The notes under the pieces: generated by a model | Databases searched by the model: none | What the model was told of the DNA's origin: nothing | What the model saw: the letters and a program-made list of their open reading frames with translations, nothing else | Shown here: piece by piece, positions 1 to 5,323 of the stretch | Position numbering within the stretch: the first letter of the stretch is position 1 | How the letters are laid out: each line of letters starts with the position of its first letter | Assembly (NCBI GenBank): GCA_013203855.1 | Contig: JABMPG010000575.1 | Coordinates: forward strand, 1 to 9,848 | From: a bacterium | GTDB lineage: Bacteria; Sumerlaeota; Sumerlaeia; UBA8349 | Direction: 5' to 3' | DNA length: 9,848 nt | Program-made: the position numbers and the translations under genes

Positions 1-519
1 GCCTACAACCGCCAGTACGGCACCCGCTATCTGGCCGTGATGCCCACGAATCTCTACGGTCCGGGCGACAACTTCGACCTGGAGACCTCGCACGTTCTTC
101 CGGCCCTGATCCGCAAGATGCACGAGGCGAAGAAGGCCGGGCAGGCGAACGTGACTTTGTGGGGCACGGGTTCACCAAAGCGGGAGTTTCTCTTCAGCGA
201 GGATCTGGCCGAGGCGGTTCTGTTCCTGATGAATCTGCCGGACGCGGAGTTCGAGAAGGCAACCGGCGATGAAGACCGGGCTCCCCTGCTCAACATCGGC
301 AGCGGCGAGGATCAGACGATCCGGAATCTGGCGGAGATGGTGCGGGAGGTCGTCGGGTTCGAGGGCGAGATCAAGTGGGACACGAGCAAGCCGGACGGGA
401 CGCCGAGGAAACTTCTCGACGTGAGCCGGCTCAAAAGTTTGGGCTGGCGCTATCGAACCGGGCTGAGGGAGGGGCTGGAGAAGGCCTATCAATCCTTTCT
501 GGAAGAGTACGGAAAGTAA
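1..519 (+). CDS. fcl: GDP-L-fucose synthase, C-terminal part (5' end outside window)
   Basis: NADPH-dependent epimerase/reductase that turns GDP-4-keto-6-deoxymannose into GDP-L-fucose, the donor for fucosylated surface glycans; cytoplasmic, extended SDR fold. The frame is open from base 1. The first residues AYNRQYG and the following MPTNLYGPGDNF match the E. coli Fcl core. The conserved SHV histidine (His179 in E. coli) is at window residue 31, followed by the WGTG, REFLF and SKPDGTPRKLLDV blocks typical of Fcl. The 172 visible residues would give a protein of about 320 aa, the usual length. The catalytic YxxxK lies about ten residues before the window starts and cannot be checked. Its partner GDP-mannose 4,6-dehydratase is commonly adjacent but would be outside the window. 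The gene ends just before a hairpin terminator. Identification is firm; incompleteness is only due to the window edge. Confidence 0.95.
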   Translation, partial: AYNRQYGTRYLAVMPTNLYGPGDNFDLETSHVLPALIRKMHEAKKAGQANVTLWGTGSPKREFLFSEDLAEAVLFLMNLPDAEFEKATGDEDRAPLLNIGSGEDQTIRNLAEMVREVVGFEGEIKWDTSKPDGTPRKLLDVSRLKSLGWRYRTGLREGLEKAYQSFLEEYGK

Positions 520-532
520 TGAGGGAAAGGGC

Positions 533-567
533 AAAATCCCCGGACCGTGACGGTATGGGGTTTTTTT
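533..567 (+). terminator. Rho-independent terminator after fcl, possibly bidirectional
   Basis: CCCC (538-541) pairs with GGGG (557-560) and, inside it, ACCG (544-547) pairs with CGGT (551-554) around a TGA loop, with a 2x2 internal mismatch. Seven T residues follow directly (561-567). Read on the - strand the same stem is followed by ATTTT, so it could also stop transcripts from the converging ferredoxin gene, which ends at 597. Confidence 0.8.
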
Positions 568-596
568 CGCGGAGGGGGTGGTAAAAAAGCCGCGAC

Positions 597-788
597 TTAT
601 TCGATGGCGATCGCCTCGGTGGGGCATTGGTCGGCGGAGTCCTGGGCGCTTTCCTCGGCGTCGGCTGGAACGGGGTTGACCTTGGCGACGGCTTTGCCGC
701 TTTCGTCATCCATCTCGAACACCTCGGGGCATATCTCGACACATAATTCACACGAAATGCAGGCATCGGGATCAACGGTGGCTTTCAT
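597..788 (-). CDS. Small [4Fe-4S] ferredoxin
   Basis: Soluble electron carrier of 63 aa, the size of single-cluster bacterial ferredoxins such as that of Thermotoga maritima. Cys10, Cys13 and Cys16 (CISCELC) plus distal Cys55 (QCPTEAI) form the expected ligand set for one [4Fe-4S] cluster. A fifth cysteine, Cys20 (ICPEVF), is at the position that in Thermotoga ferredoxin makes a disulfide with a second cysteine; the residue at the partner position here is Ser47, so that disulfide cannot form. The central part is acidic and replaces the second cluster-binding motif of 2[4Fe-4S] ferredoxins. The start is supported by AAGGAG at 796-801, seven bases upstream. It stands alone, converging on fcl, so its redox partner cannot be inferred. 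Family assignment is firm. Confidence 0.93.
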   Translation of the reverse strand: MKATVDPDACISCELCVEICPEVFEMDDESGKAVAKVNPVPADAEESAQDSADQCPTEAIAIE

Positions 789-980
789 GAAGGGTCTCCT
801 TCGTCTAGAGTGTAAGTGAAAGGTTTTGCGGGTTTCTCAAGCAAAACACCCCGCCATTTCGTTCGTCCAAAGCAAAGGCATGGTAACACGGGAGAAAAAG
901 AGAGGAAAGTTCAGAGTTTGGGGTTTGCCGCGTGTTGCTCAACGGATGCGACAGGATACTAGAATCAACGGGATAGTAGT

Positions 981-1014
981 ATTCTGCGGTTTGCTGTACA
1001 CAAGACCCCAGAAT
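981..1014. repeat. Imperfect 34-nt palindrome (hairpin) between dgt and ferredoxin
   Basis: On the + strand the arms are ATTCTG-c-GGT-TTG and CAA-g-ACC-c-CAGAAT around a 7-nt loop (CTGTACA): 12 possible base pairs with one C/C mismatch and one bulge. It starts 12 bases beyond the dgt stop codon and is followed, on the dgt transcript strand, by ACTACTATCC rather than a T-run, so it is not a canonical intrinsic terminator. It may be a 3'-end stabilising hairpin or an interspersed palindromic repeat unit. The 789-1025 spacer otherwise shows no gene that I can support. Confidence 0.4.
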
Positions 1015-1025
1015 CGAATTCGCAG

Positions 1026-2174
1026 TTAGGGAAGAAACGACCGCCGGTATTCTTCAAGACAGTAACGATCTGTCATGCCGGAGATGTAGTCGGCGATGAC
1101 GCGGGGCAGGCTGTCCTGAGGAATGCGGGCCTGGTATTTGTGGGGCAGCTGCTGGGGCGAGCGTTCATAGAGGCGGTACATCTGCTCGATCATGCGGTTG
1201 CCTTTGTCGACCATACGCAGGACGTAGGGATGGCGGTAGACGTTTCGCATGAGGAAAGCACGGAGCTGGCCGTTTCGCTCGCGGGCGTTGTCGGAAAAAT
1301 CAACGAGACGCTGGCGGTAATGTCGCACATCGTCGAGGGTCTTGACCTTAGCGCCGTTGATGTTTCGCGTGGTGGCCGTGAGAGTGTCCCGGACGGCAAG
1401 GTCGATGAGGGTGCTGATGATCTCATATCGCCGGTGGGTTTCGAGGGCAGCGTAGGGTGAGCCCGGACGGTCGACCCTCTCCCGGCACAGTTCATCGATC
1501 CAGGAGACTTCTTCAAAGTGAGAGCGGTTGATGAGGCCCATCTTGAGGGCGTCATCGAGGTCGTGGTGGTTGTAGGCGATCTCGTCGGCGATGTCGACGA
1601 TCTGGCATTCCAGCGGGGGCTGAAGTTCGGGCAGGAAACGTTCGATGCAGGGGGAGTCGTAGGAGGTGGAGTGTTTGGCCATTCCCTCGCGCACCTCCCA
1701 GGTGAGGTTGAGGCCGGGGAAGCGCTCGTACCGTTCTTCGAGGAGTTCGACCACGCGGATTCCCTGTCGGTTGTGCTCGAATCCGCCGTTGTTTTCCAGG
1801 AGTTGGTGCAGAACCGCCTCGCCGGAATGTCCGAAGGGGGTGTGTCCCAGGTCGTGGGCCAGGGCGACCGCCTCGGCCAGATCCGTGTTCAGGCGCAGGT
1901 TTCCGGCCAGGGTCCGGGCGATCTGGGCGACTTCCATGGTGTGGGTGAGGCGCGTGCGGTAATAATCGCCTTCGTGAATCACGTAGACTTGGGTTTTGTA
2001 CTCGAGTTTTCGAAAACCGGCTGAATATATGACGCGGTCTCGGTCGCGCTGGTAGTCGGTGCGCATGGCGTCGTGCGCGGTCTCATGCTCGCGTCCCCTC
2101 GACTCGGCGCTGAAGGCCGAATAGGGGGCGAGGAAGTCTTTTTCGATCTGTTCGAGTTGTTCTCGGGTGACCAT
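1026..2174 (-). CDS. dgt: Deoxyguanosinetriphosphate triphosphohydrolase-like HD-domain protein
   Basis: Predicted dNTP triphosphohydrolase that releases deoxynucleoside and triphosphate, acting in dNTP pool control; cytoplasmic and usually a metal-dependent oligomer. The 382 aa length fits the dGTPase-like family. The N-terminus has the family signature LAPYSAFSAESRGRE followed by RDRDRVIYSAGFRKLEYKTQV. The HD metal site is visible as His78 (RTRLTHTMEVAQIART), His107-Asp108 (LAHDLGHTPFGH) and Asp197 (DIADEIAYNHHD). The GGFEHNRQGIRVVELLE block that follows is typical of the family. The first ATG is chosen because the protein aligns with relatives from residue 1, but no good Shine-Dalgarno is visible; GAGAG is too far upstream. 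Its upstream region consists of HEPN pseudogene sequence, and no promoter stands out. Substrate preference within dNTPs cannot be told from sequence. Confidence 0.9.
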   Translation of the reverse strand: MVTREQLEQIEKDFLAPYSAFSAESRGREHETAHDAMRTDYQRDRDRVIYSAGFRKLEYKTQVYVIHEGDYYRTRLTHTMEVAQIARTLAGNLRLNTDLAEAVALAHDLGHTPFGHSGEAVLHQLLENNGGFEHNRQGIRVVELLEERYERFPGLNLTWEVREGMAKHSTSYDSPCIERFLPELQPPLECQIVDIADEIAYNHHDLDDALKMGLINRSHFEEVSWIDELCRERVDRPGSPYAALETHRRYEIISTLIDLAVRDTLTATTRNINGAKVKTLDDVRHYRQRLVDFSDNARERNGQLRAFLMRNVYRHPYVLRMVDKGNRMIEQMYRLYERSPQQLPHKYQARIPQDSLPRVIADYISGMTDRYCLEEYRRSFLP

Positions 2175-2184
2175 GAGTCTGGGA

Positions 2185-2322
2185 TCAACTCTCGGGGGAG
2201 GATGTCCAGTATTCGGTGAGCCTTGAAACCAGCGAAGGCAGGTTCTGCGGCACGGTGTTCTAAAGAATATCCAGATTCACATTAAAGCACCTGTGAATCA
2301 GCCTGTTTCGCATCGAGGAGGC
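2185..2322 (-). pseudogene. HEPN toxin (HepT-like, DUF86) C-terminal remnant
   Basis: Translation of the - strand from about 2322 gives ASS-MRNRLIH-RCFNVNLDIL (MRNRLIH at 2293-2313), an in-frame TAG at 2260-2262, then NTVPQNLPSLVSRLTEYW and a TGA at 2185-2187. This matches the C-terminal third of HepT-like HEPN proteins, which read roughly MRNRLIHGYF-VDLDILW-TV-DLPPL. The RX4H catalytic motif of the HEPN RNase is still readable. The tyrosine of RX4HXY, the residue modified by the MntA antitoxin in characterised pairs, is Cys (HRC). The stop sits where the family has a conserved Trp, consistent with TGG to TAG. The first roughly 90 residues of the toxin are missing. The recognition is from memory of the family; the combined motif order makes it fairly secure. 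Confidence 0.75.
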
Positions 2323-2323
2323 C

Positions 2324-2414
2324 GACGTCGCCGTGTAGAGTCGAGTCAAAGAGAGAGACTCTTGACTTGGTGATGCCTGCAGACTTCTTCGAGGTCTTCC
2401 GGTCTGAACGGCAT
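2324..2414 (-). pseudogene. MNT nucleotidyltransferase antitoxin N-terminal remnant, frameshifted
   Basis: From the ATG at 2412-2414 the - strand encodes MPFRPEDLEEVCRHHQVKS-LSL and then hits TGA at 2346-2348. Shifting frame at the CT-repeat (2351-2358) continues as LFDSTLHGDV. Together this matches the N-terminus of MNT-domain antitoxins (PEDLEEVCRRH-V--L-LFGS-LRGD). The GSX10DXD catalytic motif is ruined: Gly is Asp and the DXD is deleted. The reading then runs straight into HEPN C-terminal sequence, so the C-terminal two thirds of the antitoxin and most of the toxin were lost in one deletion with its junction near 2322-2326. AAGAGG (2421-2426) lies six bases before the ATG as a leftover ribosome binding site. 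Confidence 0.75.
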
Positions 2415-2431
2415 TTCATGCCTCTTAGCTG

Positions 2432-2460
2432 AGTTTACCACAGATGAGAAAGGCTGTCAT
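2432..2460 (-). promoter_or_regulatory. Possible relic promoter of the MNT/HEPN remnant
   Basis: ATGACA (2455-2460, five of six to TTGACA) is separated by 17 bases from TAAACT (2432-2437, four of six to TATAAT). It lies just after the mutase stop codon and points into the MNT remnant. Predicted initiation would fall at about 2425, on top of the AAGAGG ribosome binding site, which weakens the case. Confidence 0.3.
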
Positions 2461-2463
2461 CGC

Positions 2464-3828
2464 TCACCCTCTCACTGCCTTCATCGCGTCTTCGGCCAGG
2501 GACTCGGCTTCTTTGAGGCTGGGGGCTTCGGCGAAGACGCGGAGGATGGGTTCGGTGCCGGAGGGGCGGACGTGGACCCAGCGGTTGGGCCAGGAGATTT
2601 TCATCCCGTCGATCAGGTTGTAGTCGGTCGTGTCGGAGAAGACCTCGCGCAGGCTGCCGTAGATGTCCGCGAGTTTCATCCCTTCGATGCCGACCTTCTT
2701 TTTGACCATGGCGTAATCGGGGACTTGGCTGTTGAGCTCGGAGAGGCTGCATCTCGCAGTCGCCAGAGCCTCCAGGATCAGGGCCATGCCGGTGGCGGCG
2801 TCGCGGCCGGCATGGATGTCGGGATAGATCACACCGCCGTTGCCCTCGCCGCCGATCCATGCTTTTACGGACCGGATCCGCTCGACCACATTGGCCTCGC
2901 CGATGAGGGTACGCTCGACTTCGGTCCCGAATTCGTGAGCCACGTCGTCGAGGGCGCGGGTGGTCGAGAGGTTTGCCACAAGGGGCGGGGGCTGCCCCTT
3001 TGCAGTTTTTGAGCGCTTCTGCAGGATATGGCGGGCGGCCAGTGTGAGGGTGCGCTCTTCACCGATGGGACGGCCGGTTTCGTCCACGAGGGCGAGACGG
3101 TCGGCGTCGGGGTCCACGGCGAAACCGAGATCCGCGCCTTCGCGCTTAACCGTTTCGGCCAGAGAGCCGATGTTTTCGGGAAGGGGCTCGGCCACGCGTT
3201 CGAAGGCTTGGGCCGGATCGTCGAGGATGGGGATCACACGGCAGCCCAGGCGTTCAAGCAGTTCGGGCAGCATCTCGATCCCCGCGCCGTTGCAGAGGTC
3301 GATGGCCACTTTGAAATTCGCCGAACGGATTTCTTCAGCGTCGACATTCGCTATAACACGTTCGAGATGGGGGGTCGTGGGGTTTGCCACCATCTCGACC
3401 GAACCCAGTTCATCCCAGGGGCGGTAATCGAAGTCGGCGCGGCCATAGCGGTCCAGAACCTGGTCCATTTCGTCGCGGGTGAGAAACACGCCGTCCGGCG
3501 AGAAGAACTTGAGGGCGTTCCAGTCGAGGGGATTGTGGCTGGCGGTGACGGCGATACCGCCGCCGGCGCCGAGGTGACGCGTCATAAGTCCGACCGTCGG
3601 AGTGGGGACGATCCCGAGGTCGAGAACCTGGCAGCCTGCGGCCATGCAGGCGCCGAGAACGAGGTGGCGGACCATTTCTCGCGAAGGTCGAGTGTCGCTG
3701 CCTAGGACGACGACTCGTCTGTCGAGAGACGAGGCAAAGGCGGCTGCGAATTTCAGGAACTCTTCCGGGACCAGGGACCCGCCCACTGTGCCCCGGATAC
3801 CGGCAACGGAAATCATCGGTTTGGCCAT
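2464..3828 (-). CDS. glmM: Phosphoglucosamine mutase / phosphomannomutase family enzyme
   Basis: Alpha-D-phosphohexomutase that moves phosphate between C6 and C1 of a hexose, likely glucosamine-6-P to glucosamine-1-P for cell-wall precursors; mannose or glucose phosphates are alternatives. Cytoplasmic, four-domain fold. Numbered from the chosen start (454 aa): active-site Ser97 in TASHNP, metal loop DPDADR at 239-244, sugar-binding GGEGNGG at 326-332 and phosphate-binding RPSGTEP at 421-427. All four functional loops are intact. The WNALKF segment after the serine loop resembles the archaeal/Bacteroidota-type enzymes annotated GlmM, which is why that symbol is used; substrate is not proven. 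An in-frame ATG at 3873 would add 15 residues. I prefer the ATG at 3828 because it has GGGAG seven bases upstream, the family starts at MISVAGIRGT, and the longer start overlaps a likely -10 box. It is flanked on both sides by MNT/HEPN pseudogenes. Confidence 0.88.
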   Translation of the reverse strand: MAKPMISVAGIRGTVGGSLVPEEFLKFAAAFASSLDRRVVVLGSDTRPSREMVRHLVLGACMAAGCQVLDLGIVPTPTVGLMTRHLGAGGGIAVTASHNPLDWNALKFFSPDGVFLTRDEMDQVLDRYGRADFDYRPWDELGSVEMVANPTTPHLERVIANVDAEEIRSANFKVAIDLCNGAGIEMLPELLERLGCRVIPILDDPAQAFERVAEPLPENIGSLAETVKREGADLGFAVDPDADRLALVDETGRPIGEERTLTLAARHILQKRSKTAKGQPPPLVANLSTTRALDDVAHEFGTEVERTLIGEANVVERIRSVKAWIGGEGNGGVIYPDIHAGRDAATGMALILEALATARCSLSELNSQVPDYAMVKKKVGIEGMKLADIYGSLREVFSDTTDYNLIDGMKISWPNRWVHVRPSGTEPILRVFAEAPSLKEAESLAEDAMKAVRG

Positions 3829-3835
3829 CTCTACA

Positions 3836-3840
3836 CTCCC
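3836..3840 (-). promoter_or_regulatory. Ribosome binding site that decides the glmM-type start
   Basis: GGGAG on the - strand lies seven bases before the ATG at 3826-3828. The alternative upstream ATG at 3871-3873 has only pyrimidine-rich sequence before it. Confidence 0.6.
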
Positions 3841-3868
3841 ACGGAGGAATTGGTAAAACGTCGGGATC

Positions 3869-3897
3869 AGCATACCGGAGGGCGCGGGATGGGTCCA
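3869..3897 (-). promoter_or_regulatory. Candidate sigma70-type promoter for the phosphohexomutase gene
   Basis: TGGACC (3892-3897, four of six to TTGACA) and TATGCT (3869-3874, four of six to TATAAT) are spaced 17 bases apart, about 40 bases upstream of the preferred start codon at 3828. This is a moderate match seen by eye in a GC-rich stretch. Confidence 0.4.
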
Positions 3898-3926
3898 GAA
3901 AAGAAAGGGACGCTTCGGTCTCCGGC

Positions 3927-4064
3927 CCTATTGGGTTCCTCAAGTTTCTTCAGATGGAGGATCTGCTGGGTGAATGGCTGGGCGCGAAGGTGGATCTTGT
4001 GGCCCGCGCCGCGCTGAAGCCCTATATCGGACGCCGGATACTTGACGAGGTCGTGATGCTATGA
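3927..4064 (+). pseudogene. MNT nucleotidyltransferase antitoxin C-terminal remnant
   Basis: The + strand reads PIGFLKFLQMEDLLGEWL, then GAKVDLVARAALKPYIGRR, then ILDEVVML and TGA at 4062-4064. This matches the C-terminal half of MntA-like minimal nucleotidyltransferases (PIGL-KF-ELE--L-ELLG-KVDLVT--ALKP-IG--IL-EVVY). The N-terminal half with the GSX10DXD catalytic motif is absent; upstream sequence is the promoter region and start of the oppositely oriented mutase gene. The stop overlaps the next ATG as ATGA, the usual translational coupling between antitoxin and HEPN toxin. No frameshift or stop is visible in the retained part, so loss looks like truncation rather than long decay. Confidence 0.75.
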
Positions 4065-4110
4065 ATCGCGACTATCTCCAGGACATTACATCCATCACTC
4101 GAAGCCTTCC
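4061..4110 (+). pseudogene. HEPN toxin (HepT-like) N-terminal remnant
   Basis: Starts at the ATG overlapping the MNT stop (ATGA, 4061-4064). It reads MNRDYLQDITSI, close to the HepT N-terminal pattern M-RDYL-DIL-SI, then loses similarity within about 15 codons as it meets the 3' end of the oppositely oriented dehydrogenase gene (stop at 4111-4113). The catalytic RX4H region is not present, so this cannot be a working toxin. The call rests on a short match plus the coupled MNT neighbour. Confidence 0.6.
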
Positions 4111-5298
4111 TCAATCTACCCGCAACACCTCTCGCACCACCGCCTGGTCGGTCGGGTCCTTTTCGGAGAGGCCGCAGACTTCGTGGAGAATGTGGCTAAG
4201 GCCTTGGGGCGCTTCGTCTTGAGCGAAACGTTGGTCGTCGGGGAAGATCTGGCCCTTCTCGTCGCCTTTGCGAAAGCCGATAGCGGCCACGACGGTCTGG
4301 GCCATGGCGTCGACAAGGAGACCGTGTCGTGTCGCCAGACGGATGGCGCCGATCAGGCGGTCCTCGCGGGAGAGTTTCCGGTAGAGGTCGCGGCCGACGC
4401 GATGAACCGTGTCGCCCAGGGAGCGATTGGCGAAGCGTTCGAGAAGATCGTCGACGTGGGCTTCGAGATCGGCGCGGGAGAAATCGGCGGGGTACTGCAG
4501 GAGGAGAGCCTCGGCAGATTGCATCATGGCCCGACGAACAGTGGCGCGAATCTCGGCATTCTGCAGGACTTGCCAGATGAAATCGAGGTCGGGATGAGCG
4601 GCGTATCCGAGGTAGGCGGTCGCGGAATGGCCGAGGTTATGGATGAACAGTTTGCGGTCCACCCATGCCGCGATGTTGGGTTTCGGCGCGAGGCCTGGCA
4701 CGTCGGGGATGGGTCCACGGAAGCCCTTGGCGTCGAGGATGAGCTCGTTGTAGGGCTCGGCGAAAACCCAGACGGGGTCGCGACGCAGATCCTCCTCGCG
4801 CATGATCGGAACCATTTTGCCGATGCTGGTTTCGACGAGGCCGACGAGTTTATCCAGGGGGTAGTCGGCGGACAGATGGCGCGCAAGATGCTCTCGAAAG
4901 AAGGCCGCCGCGCCGTGAAGATTCTCCGCGATGATGATCTCAAGGGGCCGGGTCTCGTGGCGCTGCCGGCGGAGTTCGAGACCGGCCGCGAGAGTCTTCA
5001 GAACGGTGGGCAAGGCGCGTTGTCCGACGGAGGTGGCTGCGATATCCGCCTCGGCGACGGCTTCGGCCACAGCACGCGCGTCCCGACCGTCGATGGCACG
5101 GACGTTCTCGATCGGCAGGATTTCATCCCGACCATCGGAGTGCTTGATGACAACTTGGTAGCCGCGGCGCTCGTTCAGGGCTCGGATGATTCGTTCGTCG
5201 ATATCGACAAAGATGACCTGATATCCCGCGCGGGCGAAGATCTGCCCGATAAAGGATCGTCCGATGTTGCCAGCGCCGAATTGGATGAGAGTTTTCAT
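4111..5298 (-). CDS. mtlD: Mannitol-1-phosphate 5-dehydrogenase family protein
   Basis: NAD-dependent polyol-phosphate dehydrogenase of the long-chain mannitol dehydrogenase family; the classic reaction is mannitol-1-P to fructose-6-P. 395 aa, close to the usual 380. The N-terminal Rossmann motif FGAGNIGRSFIG is at residues 7-18, VDID (31-34) ends the second strand as in NAD-binding folds, and IIAENLHG (122-129) parallels IIACENM of E. coli MtlD. The catalytic K-x4-N-x2-H is Lys216, Asn221, His224 in DRKLFIHNLGHSATAYLGY, and the VGRDLYRKLS-DRLIGA block is typical of MtlD. The frame extends upstream to 5478, but that extension overlaps the isomerase gene and is unlike the family, so the ATG at 5298 directly before KTLIQFGAGN is used. 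No clear Shine-Dalgarno is present; it is 25 bases after the preceding stop and probably coupled. It is the last gene of the sulfatase operon. With no mannitol phosphotransferase system here, another polyol or uronate-type substrate is possible. Confidence 0.88.
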   Translation of the reverse strand: MKTLIQFGAGNIGRSFIGQIFARAGYQVIFVDIDERIIRALNERRGYQVVIKHSDGRDEILPIENVRAIDGRDARAVAEAVAEADIAATSVGQRALPTVLKTLAAGLELRRQRHETRPLEIIIAENLHGAAAFFREHLARHLSADYPLDKLVGLVETSIGKMVPIMREEDLRRDPVWVFAEPYNELILDAKGFRGPIPDVPGLAPKPNIAAWVDRKLFIHNLGHSATAYLGYAAHPDLDFIWQVLQNAEIRATVRRAMMQSAEALLLQYPADFSRADLEAHVDDLLERFANRSLGDTVHRVGRDLYRKLSREDRLIGAIRLATRHGLLVDAMAQTVVAAIGFRKGDEKGQIFPDDQRFAQDEAPQGLSHILHEVCGLSEKDPTDQAVVREVLRVD

Positions 5299-5323
5299 GG
5301 GGATAGGGGTCACGATTGGAGGC

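Noticed and set aside
568..594. CGCGG/CCGCG inverted repeat between fcl and ferredoxin
   Set aside because: Only five base pairs across a 17-base loop and no T-run in the right place; the 538-567 hairpin explains termination better.
809..840. Possible ferredoxin promoter: TTGAGA (835-840) and TACACT (809-814) on the - strand
   Set aside because: The 20-base spacing is too long and no alternative -10 fits well, so it is not listed as a promoter.
826..1029. + strand open frame of 67 codons in the ferredoxin-dgt spacer
   Set aside because: Starts at TTG without a ribosome binding site, has no recognisable similarity and overlaps the palindrome; treated as non-coding.
3028..3705. + strand open frame of 225 codons within the mutase gene
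   Set aside because: Lies wholly antisense to the mutase functional loops and shows no domain of its own.
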